A stretch of DNA of 64,000 nt. It comes from JANNRR01 sp031401675. Lineage in GTDB: Bacteria; Pseudomonadota; Alphaproteobacteria; Rhodobacterales; Rhodobacteraceae. The stretch covers positions 14,450 to 78,449 of the forward strand of contig JANNRR010000045.1 of the NCBI GenBank assembly GCA_031401675.1. Reading direction: 5' to 3'. Both the position numbers and the translations under genes were made by a program. Positions 40,659 to 49,117 of this stretch are shown piece by piece. The notes beneath the pieces are model-generated. The model saw only the letters and a program-made list of their open reading frames with translations. It was not told where the DNA came from and ran no database searches. Within the stretch, counting starts at the first letter, position 1. The number at the start of each line of letters is the position of its first letter.

Positions 40659-43600
40659 CTATTCCGCCACGTACTGGGTCCCCGCCACCGCCAGCGGTCG
40701 GCGTGGCACACTGTTCTCCAGATGAATCAGCCGGTCGCGCAGTGCGGCAATCTCGGTTCTGGCATCGTCCATGGTGCGGGCCAGTTCGCCGGCCTCTGGC
40801 ACTTCGGGTTCGGCCTCCTTCTTGCCGACCAACCCGCCGAATACTTTGCCAAGCAGTAAGCTCAGGTCGTCCATGATAAGGAAATACGACGGCACCACCA
40901 CCAGGCTGAGCACGGTCGACACGATGATGCCGCCGATCACGGCCGTGGCCATCGGCGCGCGGAAAGAGCCACCTTCGCCGACGCCCAAGGCCGACGGCAA
41001 CATGCCCGCCGACATGGCGATCGAGGTCATCACGATCGGGCGCGCCCGTTTGTGCCCGGCTTCCATCATCGCCTGAAACCGCGACATGCCCTGATTACGC
41101 ATCTCGATGGCGAAATCGACCAGCAGAATGGCGTTCTTGGTCACGATGCCCATCAGCATCAACACCCCGATCATCACCGGCATCGACAACGCGTCGCCAG
41201 TGATCAGCAGCGCTGCCACCACGCCACCGATGGCCAGAGGCAACGAGAACAGGATGGTGAACGGCTGGATCACCGACTTGAACAGCAGGATCAGCACGGT
41301 CAGCACCAAGAGCAGGCCAAGGATCATCGCATTGACAAAGCTGCCCATCATTTCAGCCTGAATTTCGGCATCGCCGGATTCGGCCACCCGCACGCTGGGC
41401 GGAAGCTCGACCGAGTCGGTGATTGCCTTGAATCGGGCCGAGGCAGTGCCAAGCGCCACGCCTTCAGGCAGGTTGGCACCGATCGTCACGATGCGTTCGC
41501 GGTTCAGCCGCTTGATGGTGCTGGGGCCTTCGGCGATCACGATTTCGGCCACAGCGCTCAGCGGTACGGTCGCACCGGTTGCCGTCGTGATGTTCAACGC
41601 ACTCAGCCGGGCGAGGTCGCTTTTCAGATCGCCGCGCAGTTGGACCCGGACCGGGATCAGCCGATCATCTATGGAAACCTTGGCCAGTGCGGTATCGAAA
41701 TCGCCGATGGTGGCGACCCGAATGGTTTCGGCAATCTGCATCGTGGTGATGCCAAGCCGGGCGGCCTGTTCGATTCGCGGGCTGATCTGAATCTCTGGGC
41801 GCGGCAATGCACCGGCAGCACTGACGTTAGCCAGTGCCGGGTCACCGCGCAATGCGGCCTCGAGTTTCGCCACGGCGAGGTTCAGATCGGACTCTTCCGA
41901 AGACAGGATGCTGAACGACAGATCGCGTTCGCCGCGGTCGTTCAGCTTGATGGCGCGCACATCGGCAACGGTCGAGATCGAGGCGAACACCTCGGTTTCG
42001 ATCGAGGTCTGCGGTCGCAGTCTGCCCGTCGCCTCCATCTTCGGGATGTATTCGCCGACCAGAGGCAGGCGCCGGATCACGTCGTTGGCCTTGCGCACCA
42101 GCGAGTGATCAAGCTTTTCGAGAATCACGGTCAACGAAGCGCGGCGAATATCCAGATCACCGGTCGGCGAAGAGCCTCCGACGACCAGAACGCTTTCCAC
42201 ACCGTCGATCCCTTGAATCCGGCGTTGCATGTCCTGGGTCACGATGTCGGTTTCGGCCAGCGTGGAACCGGGCGGCAATTCGACCGAGATCGGAATACGC
42301 GACACATCCTCGCCGGGGATGAAGGCGCTTGGCACCTTGGTCATGAAAAATACCGAGATGGCCAGTACGCCAAGGGCACCGAGCAGCGTCAGGTAGCGGC
42401 TGGGAAACCGGAACACACGTGGCCGGAACAGACTGCCGATCACCGGGATCCAGCCGAACGCAAAGCTCAGCAGCCAAAGCGGGTTCGGCAGCGGCAGCGC
42501 GCTGTTCGTTGACACCCGCACCAACCAAAGGTAGCCGCGCATCGTTGCGCCATCGTTGGCATTGTGACCTTCGGCGTCCTTGGCGCTCATCAGATAGGCC
42601 GCCATCATCGGCGTGATCAACCGGGCAACCAGCAACGAAAACAGCACGGCGATGGCAACCGTCAGGCCGAATTGTTCAAAATACTGACCCGGAATGCCTG
42701 GCATGAACGACACCGGCACAAAGACCGCCACTATGGTGAACGTGGTCGCAATCACCGCCAGACCGATTTCGTCGGCTGCCTCGATGGCCGCCCGGTACGG
42801 CGTCTTGCCCATCCGGATATGGCGCGCGATATTCTCGATCTCGACAATCGCATCATCAACCAGAATGCCGGTAGCCAGGGTGATGGCCAGAAAGGACACG
42901 AGGTTGAGCGAAAAGCCCAGCATGTCCATGATCCAGAAGGTCGGGATCGCCGACAACGGCAAGGCAACCGCCGTGATCAGTGTAGCGCGCCAGTTTCGCA
43001 GGAAAAGCAGCACTACGATCACCGCCAGAATTGCACCCTCGATCAGCGTGTGCAGCGCGGCTTCGTAGTTGCCGTAGGTATAGTACACTGTGTCATCAAC
43101 CGGCGAGATCTGGACGTCGGGATGATCTGCCCGCAATTTGTCGAGGCTGGCATTCACCACTTCGGCCACCGAAACTTCCGATGCCCCTTTGGCGCGGAAC
43201 ACGCCAAAGGTTACGACCTGCTCGCCGTTGAAACGTGAAAAGGACCGCAGTTCCTCGTAGCTGTCGACAACAGTGCCAAGCTCGCCCAGTTTCACATGCC
43301 GCCCGCCGGGCAGGGCTATGGTGGTATCGGCCAGTTTTGCAGCAGACTCTGCATCGCCCAGCACCCGGACGGCTTGCTCCCGGTCACCCAACTCGCTGCG
43401 ACCGGCGCCCAGGTTGGCATTGGTCTGGCGAATCTGGGTGTTGACCGCCGAAGCGGTGATTCCGAAACTGCCAAGTTTGACCGGATCAAGTTCAATCTTG
43501 ATCTCTCTGTCGGCACCGCCGTAGCGATCAATCCGGCCGACGCCCGGCCTGCCCTGCATCGCACGGGTGATCTCGTCATCAACAAACCAGGACAGCTCTT

Positions 43601-44051
43601 CGATAGACATGTCGGGTGACGACACGGCAAAGGTCATGATCGCCTGACCTTCGACGTCGATCCGGGTTATGATCGGGGTATCGACCCCGCCGGGCAGGTC
43701 ACCCAGAATCTGATCAATCGCGTCCTTTGTGTCCTGAACGGCCTTGTCGGTCGGCACTTCCATGCGGAATTCAACGGCCGTAACCGATACGCCGTCCGAT
43801 ACGTTGGACGTGATGTTCTTGACCCCGGTGATGCCAGCCACGGCATCCTCTATCCGCTTGGTTACCTGCGTTTCCAATTCGGCAGGGGCCGCGCCTTGCT
43901 GGCCGACCGAGATGGCGACAAGCGGGAAATCGATGTTCGGGAAACGGGTGATCGGCAGCACATTGAACGACTGCCAACCCATGATCATCAACAGCGCGAA
44001 TGCCAGGATCGGGGCAATCGGGTTTCGGATCGACCAAGCGGAAAAGTTCAT
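40659..44051 (-). CDS. RND-family efflux transporter permease (HAE1-like)
   Basis: This 1130-residue inner-membrane pump begins with the family start FSAWSIRNPIAPILAFALL. It has twelve expected membrane segments in two halves. Proton-relay aspartates lie in TLATGILVDDAIVEIENIAR (about 400). The second half has LMLMGIVTKNAILLVDFAIE and RARPIVMTSIAMSAGMLPSA. A charged coiled tail of about 50 residues follows the last segment (LARTMDDARTEIAALRDRLI), which is longer than usual. It works with the membrane-fusion protein encoded upstream and exports unknown compounds. No outer-membrane factor gene is in this operon. Confidence 0.9.
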   Translation of the reverse strand: MNFSAWSIRNPIAPILAFALLMIMGWQSFNVLPITRFPNIDFPLVAISVGQQGAAPAELETQVTKRIEDAVAGITGVKNITSNVSDGVSVTAVEFRMEVPTDKAVQDTKDAIDQILGDLPGGVDTPIITRIDVEGQAIMTFAVSSPDMSIEELSWFVDDEITRAMQGRPGVGRIDRYGGADREIKIELDPVKLGSFGITASAVNTQIRQTNANLGAGRSELGDREQAVRVLGDAESAAKLADTTIALPGGRHVKLGELGTVVDSYEELRSFSRFNGEQVVTFGVFRAKGASEVSVAEVVNASLDKLRADHPDVQISPVDDTVYYTYGNYEAALHTLIEGAILAVIVVLLFLRNWRATLITAVALPLSAIPTFWIMDMLGFSLNLVSFLAITLATGILVDDAIVEIENIARHIRMGKTPYRAAIEAADEIGLAVIATTFTIVAVFVPVSFMPGIPGQYFEQFGLTVAIAVLFSLLVARLITPMMAAYLMSAKDAEGHNANDGATMRGYLWLVRVSTNSALPLPNPLWLLSFAFGWIPVIGSLFRPRVFRFPSRYLTLLGALGVLAISVFFMTKVPSAFIPGEDVSRIPISVELPPGSTLAETDIVTQDMQRRIQGIDGVESVLVVGGSSPTGDLDIRRASLTVILEKLDHSLVRKANDVIRRLPLVGEYIPKMEATGRLRPQTSIETEVFASISTVADVRAIKLNDRGERDLSFSILSSEESDLNLAVAKLEAALRGDPALANVSAAGALPRPEIQISPRIEQAARLGITTMQIAETIRVATIGDFDTALAKVSIDDRLIPVRVQLRGDLKSDLARLSALNITTATGATVPLSAVAEIVIAEGPSTIKRLNRERIVTIGANLPEGVALGTASARFKAITDSVELPPSVRVAESGDAEIQAEMMGSFVNAMILGLLLVLTVLILLFKSVIQPFTILFSLPLAIGGVVAALLITGDALSMPVMIGVLMLMGIVTKNAILLVDFAIEMRNQGMSRFQAMMEAGHKRARPIVMTSIAMSAGMLPSALGVGEGGSFRAPMATAVIGGIIVSTVLSLVVVPSYFLIMDDLSLLLGKVFGGLVGKKEAEPEVPEAGELARTMDDARTEIAALRDRLIHLENSVPRRPLAVAGTQYVAE

Positions 44052-44060
44052 GATGCGCCC

Positions 44061-45254
44061 CTAGTTCGACATTTTGGCGGCATCCGCCATGATCGGATTG
44101 ATATGATCGCCGTCGCGCACGAACGCCCCGGCCTTGGTCACGATCAGATCGCCCTCGGCCAGACCCGACATCACTTCGATCAGGCCGCCATCCCGGATGC
44201 CCGTGGTGATCATCGTCGCCTTAACCGAGTCGCCCGATACCTTTAACGCGCGGGTTTCAGACCCCGAACCGCCTACGGCGGAAACCGGCACGGCCAAAGC
44301 CTCGCGCGATTGCACCAGAATGCGGGCGTCGGCGAACATGCCGGACCTTACCCGGTCCGACTCGTCGATGCTGATCCGCACCCGGCCCAGCCTGGTCGTC
44401 GCATCCACCGTCGGCTCGACCAGCCAGACAGTTCCCGTCAACGTTTCCGCCAGTCCGACGACGCTCAGCGAGGCTTTTTGTCCGGCCTGCAGCTTCAGGA
44501 TATCCTGCTCTGCCACGTCGGCGCGCAGTTCCAAAAGGCCGCCACGCACGATCATGAACATCGGCTGCCCCCCGCCGCTGGCGATGGCACCGACCATGGC
44601 ATTGCGCTCGACCACCTCACCGGCAACCGGAGCCGTGACCAGGGTGCGCTTTAGACTAAGATCGATATTCGCAACCTGGGCGTCAACCAGCGTCAGTTGC
44701 GCCTGCGCGGCTACCAGCCCCTGCGTGGCCACCGTTACCCGTGCCAGAGTCGAAGTTGCGTTGGCGGTCGCGGTATCGGCGGCGGATTTCGACGTGGTAC
44801 CAGCGGCGGTCAGCGCCAGTGTCCGGTTCTTGACGCGAACGGCCTCGTCGGCAGCAGTCTTGGCTTCGATCAACTGCGCCTCGGCCTGCGCGATGGTTGC
44901 GTTGGCACTGGCCAATGATGCAAGCAGCTGACTTTTCTGCAAAGTCAGTGAGGTATCGGACAGCCGCGCCAGCACTTGTCCTGCCGCGACGGTGTCACCA
45001 ATTTCCACTTCGATAGCGTCAATCGCCTGGCCCTCGATCTGCGGCTGTACCAGAACCTGCTCTACTGCCCCGATCAAACCGGACGCAGCAACCACATCGT
45101 TCATCGGCAATCGTGTCACTTTTGAAACCGTGATCGCAGGAAGGCTGACAGTCGATTTTTCGACCGGGGATACGGCAGTTGCTTCAGCTGCTGCGCCGTT
45201 GGCAACAAGAGCTGCGATCAGAGCCAAGGGCAACAGGGCGGTGGAAATATGCAT
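44061..45254 (-). CDS. RND efflux membrane-fusion (periplasmic adaptor) protein
   Basis: This 397-residue protein has a signal peptide (ISTALLPLALIAALVANGAA). A lipoyl/barrel-sandwich part (PQIEGQAIDAIEVEIGDTVA), a helical hairpin (about 95-165) and beta-barrel domains follow. I start at ATG 45254 (MHISTALLPL) since the 13 residues ahead of it would spoil the signal. It links the pump at 40659 to an outer-membrane channel. The tetR gene ends 4 bp upstream, so regulator, adaptor and pump form one operon. Confidence 0.88.
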   Translation of the reverse strand: MHISTALLPLALIAALVANGAAAEATAVSPVEKSTVSLPAITVSKVTRLPMNDVVAASGLIGAVEQVLVQPQIEGQAIDAIEVEIGDTVAAGQVLARLSDTSLTLQKSQLLASLASANATIAQAEAQLIEAKTAADEAVRVKNRTLALTAAGTTSKSAADTATANATSTLARVTVATQGLVAAQAQLTLVDAQVANIDLSLKRTLVTAPVAGEVVERNAMVGAIASGGGQPMFMIVRGGLLELRADVAEQDILKLQAGQKASLSVVGLAETLTGTVWLVEPTVDATTRLGRVRISIDESDRVRSGMFADARILVQSREALAVPVSAVGGSGSETRALKVSGDSVKATMITTGIRDGGLIEVMSGLAEGDLIVTKAGAFVRDGDHINPIMADAAKMSN

Positions 45255-45258
45255 CGTA

Positions 45259-45900
45259 TCAGACCTTTGGTTGTTGTGCGGCGATGGGCGCAAACGCCGC
45301 GATATCAGCTAGGGTTCGTTCAATCGTTGTCATCACCAGCGCCGCAAGGTCGCGATCCGGTTCCCGGATACCAGATGCCGCAAAGCACCCGGACCGGATT
45401 GTAAGCCCCTGGATCAGCATCAGGATAAGTCTGGCGTGGGCGGAAAACCTGCGTTCGGCGTTATCAGCACCGATCCCTGCGATCCGGGCGAACACGGCGA
45501 CAAGATTGCTGGTGATCTCTGCCTCCATCCGATGCATCAGCGATGCTATTTCCGGGCGGCGGGCAGCGTTGGCCTCAATCTCGGCCCAGATCGGTCCGTG
45601 ATCTTCATGCGGCATCTCGATCCGGTGACGGATCACCTCTCGAAACGTCTCCAGAGGGTAAGGCGATTGCATGATCAGCGTGAACTCGACCTGAACTTCC
45701 TCCAGGTCGCGCTGCACCATCGCCTCGATGATGGCATTCTTGGAAGGGAAATAGCGATAGAAATTGCCAGCGCTCATCCCGGCTGCCCGGGAGAGATCCT
45801 GCATCGATGCGCCTTCGAATCCCTTGGATGCAAAGACCGCCTTGATGCTTTCCAGGATTTCGATGGTTCTGGGTTCTGCGCGCAAGGAGTGGGTCGACAT
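45259..45900 (-). CDS. TetR-family repressor of the RND efflux operon
   Basis: This regulator has 213 residues from ATG 45900. The TetR helix-turn-helix spans about 12-58 (FEGASMQDLSRAAGMSAGNF). The C-terminal domain is of the type often found before RND pumps (YRYFPSKNAIIEAMVQRDL, EIEANAARRPEIASLMHRME). A start at 45966 is possible, but it would lie inside the palindromic operator at 45953-45968, so 45900 is preferred. It presumably represses its own operon until a pump substrate binds. Confidence 0.87.
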   Translation of the reverse strand: MSTHSLRAEPRTIEILESIKAVFASKGFEGASMQDLSRAAGMSAGNFYRYFPSKNAIIEAMVQRDLEEVQVEFTLIMQSPYPLETFREVIRHRIEMPHEDHGPIWAEIEANAARRPEIASLMHRMEAEITSNLVAVFARIAGIGADNAERRFSAHARLILMLIQGLTIRSGCFAASGIREPDRDLAALVMTTIERTLADIAAFAPIAAQQPKV

Positions 45901-45952
45901 GGTGTCAAGAATCCGGGCTGAGTCGGGAAATTCCGTTCGCCAGGTTATCTGA

Positions 45953-45968
45953 GAATGAACGTTCATTC
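45953..45968. promoter_or_regulatory. Palindromic TetR operator of the efflux operon
   Basis: GAATGAACGTTCATTC is a perfect 16-bp palindrome, 53 bp upstream of the tetR start, of the AATGAACGTTCATT kind seen with other TetR-controlled pumps. It is the likely autoregulatory site. Confidence 0.7.
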
Positions 45969-46308
45969 ATCAAGCCCCCTCACGGCATCGTGATCGCAAT
46001 TTCGCTTTTGCGGCAACAGCTGCGGCGGTTTGACGCTTCCGGCGCACGCAGCAAGAACCGGCACATCAGCAATGGCATGCTTGCCGCATCTGTATTCGGC
46101 AGGAACGGCGGATTGGATCAGTTCCCTCGGATTTGGCCTCAGGCGGCGGCCGAATTTCGGCCAGGGCCTTCGCCCGGGGCCGACCAATTGCCAGGAAAGA
46201 TGGGGATTCCGGTCGTCGACCACCGCAACCGGGGCCAAAAGTTGAAAACGAAACGCGGTCGCAGCACTTTCTTCAATCAGCGCCGGAAAATACAGACCAG
46301 CGACCGGG
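45969..46308. other. Intergenic stretch without recognised gene
   Basis: These 340 bases lie behind the HTH-less LuxR-like gene and before the efflux operator. I looked on both strands for a continuation of the missing DNA-binding domain and saw none. No convincing terminator or promoter was found. Confidence 0.5.
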
Positions 46309-46794
46309 TCAGGCGTGCGTCAACAGGATCGACAGCCGTTTCAGCGCCGCATGATCCTCGGGTGACAGGGTTTCGGCGGCACGGGTTTCCTCGTGCAGGC
46401 GTGTCAGGATGGTGGCGATCGACTGCATTTCGGCCTCGGTGAACTCGCGGTCGGACCGGGCGAAGCTGGCGACGCTGCGCGATTGGCCATCCTCCTGCGC
46501 TGCGGTGAATCCATAGGCAAGCCCATATTCGGCAGCCTTTTCCATCACGTCGGTCGCGTCCTGACCGTCCAGCGCGCTCCAGCGGATCGTACCGGTGTGT
46601 TCGAACCCCCAACGAACCGTCGGATCGCGGAGGACAAGAGCGTGTTTGGAATAATAGTCAATCCAGTCACGGCGATAGGCTTGAAACAGGTAGCGGGGCG
46701 ATGCGAATTTGATATGCAGCGCAACGGCAAAGCCTGCCGGGCAGGATTCATCAAGTTGCTCCAACAAAAGGCCGATGCTCGCTTCTTTGTCCAT
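46309..46794 (-). CDS. LuxR-type autoinducer-binding protein without DNA-binding domain
   Basis: This 161-residue protein is an autoinducer-binding domain with the conserved ligand-pocket residues: Trp44, Tyr47/48, Asp57, Pro58, Trp62 and Trp72 (YSKHALVLRDPTVRWGFEHT). It ends LSPEDHAALKRLSILLTHA, just where the LuxR helix-turn-helix would begin. It is divergent from a complete luxR homologue that shares HTGT(I/V)RWS and (SF)ARSDREF stretches with it, so they are paralogues. It may bind acyl-homoserine lactone and act as a decoy or heterodimer partner, like truncated TrlR in Agrobacterium. That role is inference. Confidence 0.8.
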   Translation of the reverse strand: MDKEASIGLLLEQLDESCPAGFAVALHIKFASPRYLFQAYRRDWIDYYSKHALVLRDPTVRWGFEHTGTIRWSALDGQDATDVMEKAAEYGLAYGFTAAQEDGQSRSVASFARSDREFTEAEMQSIATILTRLHEETRAAETLSPEDHAALKRLSILLTHA

Positions 46795-46847
46795 TTTTCT
46801 GCCCGTTACTCGCTTCCAAGTTGCCTAGACCCGGCGCATTGGGATAG

Positions 46848-46879
46848 TGTGCTATTGCCTTCCTTGCCGGCATAGCACA
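46848..46879. promoter_or_regulatory. Inverted repeat between the two divergent luxR-type genes
   Basis: TGTGCTAT (46848-46855) and ATAGCACA (46872-46879) are exact complements separated by 16 bases, 38 bp before the downstream luxR start. It is longer than a normal 18-20 bp lux box but sits where an autoregulatory site is expected. Confidence 0.4.
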
Positions 46880-46916
46880 GTTGGGCAGGTGTCGTAAGAA
46901 TTAGGTTTTGTGACGC

Positions 46917-47525
46917 ATGGACGACACGGTCAGCGCTTTCGAGTTTTCGTTCTTCGCGCCCGCCGGGTTCTATATTGCGCTGCGCATCGGCTTTGCTTTT
47001 CCGACCGAGGAGCACAACGCGCTGCCGCCGAAATGGGTAGACCGCTACACCGCCGGCGGTTTCATGCTGTATGATCCTGTAATCAAATGGCTTTATGAGC
47101 ATACTGGCACCGTGCGGTGGAGCGGGATCGGCGGCGATGATCCGCGGAACGTGATGGCCGAAGCGCGGGCCTTTGGGCTGAACTTCGGCGTGGCGATCTG
47201 TTGCATGGATCACGGGGCGGACGGCCAACGCAGCTTTGGCTCTTTTGCCCGGTCGGATCGGGAATTCGAAGACGCCGAGATCCGGATTCTTTCGAACCGG
47301 CTGGCGCAGCTGCACCGGTCGCGGGTGCCCCCAAGGAACCTGACCGAGGCCGAACTGGAAGCATTGCGGATGGTCAAGAATGGGCTGCTTTTGAAGCAGA
47401 TAGCGGCAGAGCTTGGCGTCTCGGACGGGGCGGTCAAGCAGCGGTTGAAAAACGCAAAGTTGAAACTGAATGCCAAGACCGGCACCCATGCCGCATCACT
47501 TGCCACCGCTTATGGGCTGATTTGA
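46917..47525 (+). CDS. LuxR-family quorum-sensing transcriptional regulator
   Basis: This 202-residue regulator has an autoinducer-binding domain (about 8-130) with Trp40, Tyr44, Asp53, Pro54, Trp58 and Trp68, followed by a GerE-type helix-turn-helix (about 140-190, LTEAELEALRMVKNGLLLKQ then IAAELGVSDGAVKQRLKNAK). It is 110 bp upstream of a luxI gene on the same strand. It is somewhat shorter than typical LuxR proteins (about 240 residues), mainly at the N-terminus. It should respond to the lactone made by the neighbouring synthase. Confidence 0.88.
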   Translation: MDDTVSAFEFSFFAPAGFYIALRIGFAFPTEEHNALPPKWVDRYTAGGFMLYDPVIKWLYEHTGTVRWSGIGGDDPRNVMAEARAFGLNFGVAICCMDHGADGQRSFGSFARSDREFEDAEIRILSNRLAQLHRSRVPPRNLTEAELEALRMVKNGLLLKQIAAELGVSDGAVKQRLKNAKLKLNAKTGTHAASLATAYGLI

Positions 47526-47568
47526 GCCGAAGTTAACGATTGTGACAGCCGGTATTAACCAAATAATC

Positions 47569-47586
47569 TGATACAGACTGTTATCA
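47569..47586. promoter_or_regulatory. Candidate lux box upstream of luxI
   Basis: TGATACAGACTGTTATCA has outer arms TGATA/TATCA and an inner ACAG/CTGT pair. It is 18 bp long, ends 49 bp before the luxI ATG, and is in the right place for LuxR activation. Confidence 0.35.
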
Positions 47587-47610
47587 TCCGGGCAACTTAG
47601 TGTTCTACTT

Positions 47611-47631
47611 CACTCTCCATTAAGGAGAGTG
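47611..47631 (+). promoter_or_regulatory. Hairpin enclosing the luxI ribosome-binding site
   Basis: CACTCTCC (47611-47618) pairs exactly with GGAGAGTG (47624-47631); the loop is ATTAA. The right arm contains most of the Shine-Dalgarno sequence (AAGGAGAG, 47622-47629), and the ATG is at 47636. Closed, it would block ribosome access; this predicts translational control of luxI. Confidence 0.6.
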
Positions 47632-47635
47632 CACC

Positions 47636-48244
47636 ATGCGCAACATAACGTTTGACTTGTCCGACCTGCACGAGCACGGATCGGCGTTTTTCGACTATCT
47701 GAAGCTTCGCAAACGTTTTTTCGTCGACGTCCTGGGTTGGGATATCCCGCACAACGATTCGGTCGAGATGGACCAGTATGACAATCCGTTGGCCCACTAT
47801 TCGCTGGTCCTGCGCGATGGCGAGGTCATTGGCGGAGCGCGGGCCATGGCGACAACCGCCACATGGGGCAGCCATACCTATATGCTGCGGGATGCGGTGG
47901 CCGGTCGGCTGGCGTCAATCCCCGAGCAGGTGATGCTGTCCGAGATCGAGGCACCCGAAGTCTGGGAATGCACCCGGCTGGTGATTTCGGACGATGTGAC
48001 TGGCCACCATGACCGGGCAAAGTGCCTGCAACTGATCGTCGACGGGCTGGTGACGGTGGCCAGTCGCAATGGTGGCAGCGAGCTGATGAGCCTGTCGCCC
48101 CTGCCCCTGATGCGGGCACTGCGCCAGCTGGGCTATTCTGCCAGCCGGATCGGCGAGCCCTATGACAATCCCGGCGACGGGCGCAGATATGCGGTGTTGA
48201 GCATGCCGGCGCTGCATGCGCCCGAAGTGCGGGTTCACCATTGA
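47636..48244 (+). CDS. Acyl-homoserine-lactone synthase (LuxI family)
   Basis: This 202-residue enzyme makes an acyl-homoserine lactone from S-adenosylmethionine and acyl carrier protein. Conserved residues are Arg25, Phe28 and Trp35 (RKRFFVDVLGW), Asp46 and Asp49 (MDQYDN), Arg69 (IGGARAM), Glu101 and the ECTRLVI stretch (Glu109, Arg112). It is downstream of luxR, and a surface-polysaccharide region follows. The acyl chain cannot be read from the sequence. Expression may be limited by the RBS hairpin directly upstream. Confidence 0.9.
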   Translation: MRNITFDLSDLHEHGSAFFDYLKLRKRFFVDVLGWDIPHNDSVEMDQYDNPLAHYSLVLRDGEVIGGARAMATTATWGSHTYMLRDAVAGRLASIPEQVMLSEIEAPEVWECTRLVISDDVTGHHDRAKCLQLIVDGLVTVASRNGGSELMSLSPLPLMRALRQLGYSASRIGEPYDNPGDGRRYAVLSMPALHAPEVRVHH

Positions 48245-48517
48245 ACCGGATGCCGGGTGCTGCAGGCACAGCCCGACGACCATTCGTTGCAAGCTTGGGC
48301 AACGGAATAGGTGCCGCGGAGCGTGAACGGGTGCGCCAATGTTTGTGCAGGTCCGGTCCCGGACCGCCGACCAGGCCGCCTGCCAGATCGCCTGCCAGGT
48401 CGGGGGCCGGGTTACGGTAGGCTGCTGCGGCGCGATTCGCGGACACCCCTTCTTGCCATTCGCCCAGATTGGGCGGCAGGGTACTGGGATGATAGCCGAC
48501 CCGAAGGCCGACACTGC

Positions 48518-49102
48518 ATGGATCTGACGTTCAGAACCCTGATGGACTGTGCCCATGCGCGTTGGAGCCCGGGCATCGGCGATCCGGGCCCGACCGGCTG
48601 GCTGACGGTTGTCGTCTACCTGCTGGCTGCGGGCATGGGCTTTGCCGTTGTTGCCCGCGCCGGGTTTCCGGCCGCGACTGCCAGGCGCGAGCGCGGTCTG
48701 TGGCTGCTGATCGCAACTGCCATGCTGGCGCTGGCGCTGAACAAGCAACTGGACCTGCAATCGTTCCTGACGGCGGTCGGGCGTTGCGTGGCGCAGCAGC
48801 AAGGCTGGTATGGTGCCCGGCGTCTGGTGCAGCGCGAGTTTGTGCTGGGGTTGCTGGCGGCAATGCTGGTTCTGGCCGGGCTGGCGGCATTGCTGTATCG
48901 CGGAACGATGCGGCGGAATGGTCTGGCGGTGGCAGGAACCGTATTCGTCATGGGATTTGTGTTGATCCGCGCGGTGGGATTTCACCATGTGGATGCCATG
49001 CTGAACACTCGCTTGCTGTCGGTGCGGATGAATGTCTCGCTTGAATTGACCGGGCCGGTGCTCATCATGATCGGCGGCATGCTGCTGCTTGGCCGACGAT
49101 AG
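48518..49102 (+). CDS. Membrane protein of unknown function
   Basis: This 194-residue protein has about five hydrophobic segments (near 26-45, 55-72, 105-125, 133-150 and 168-188). ATG 48518 is chosen because the reading upstream of it is Arg/Pro-rich and unlike a protein. ATALNKQLDLQ-type residues (MLALALNKQLDLQSFLTAVG) and RAVGFHHVDAMLNTRL recur in similar proteins I have seen, but no function is established. The 273 bp before it hold only a 12-bp tandem repeat (48377-48400). Confidence 0.6.
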   Translation: MDLTFRTLMDCAHARWSPGIGDPGPTGWLTVVVYLLAAGMGFAVVARAGFPAATARRERGLWLLIATAMLALALNKQLDLQSFLTAVGRCVAQQQGWYGARRLVQREFVLGLLAAMLVLAGLAALLYRGTMRRNGLAVAGTVFVMGFVLIRAVGFHHVDAMLNTRLLSVRMNVSLELTGPVLIMIGGMLLLGRR

Positions 49103-49117
49103 ATCAGGTTCCGGGGA

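Noticed and set aside
48377..48400. Tandem 12-bp repeat (CGCCTGCCAGAT and CGCCTGCCAGGT) between luxI and the membrane protein gene
   Set aside because: Only two units, no flanking signal and no link to a gene start; probably replication slippage.
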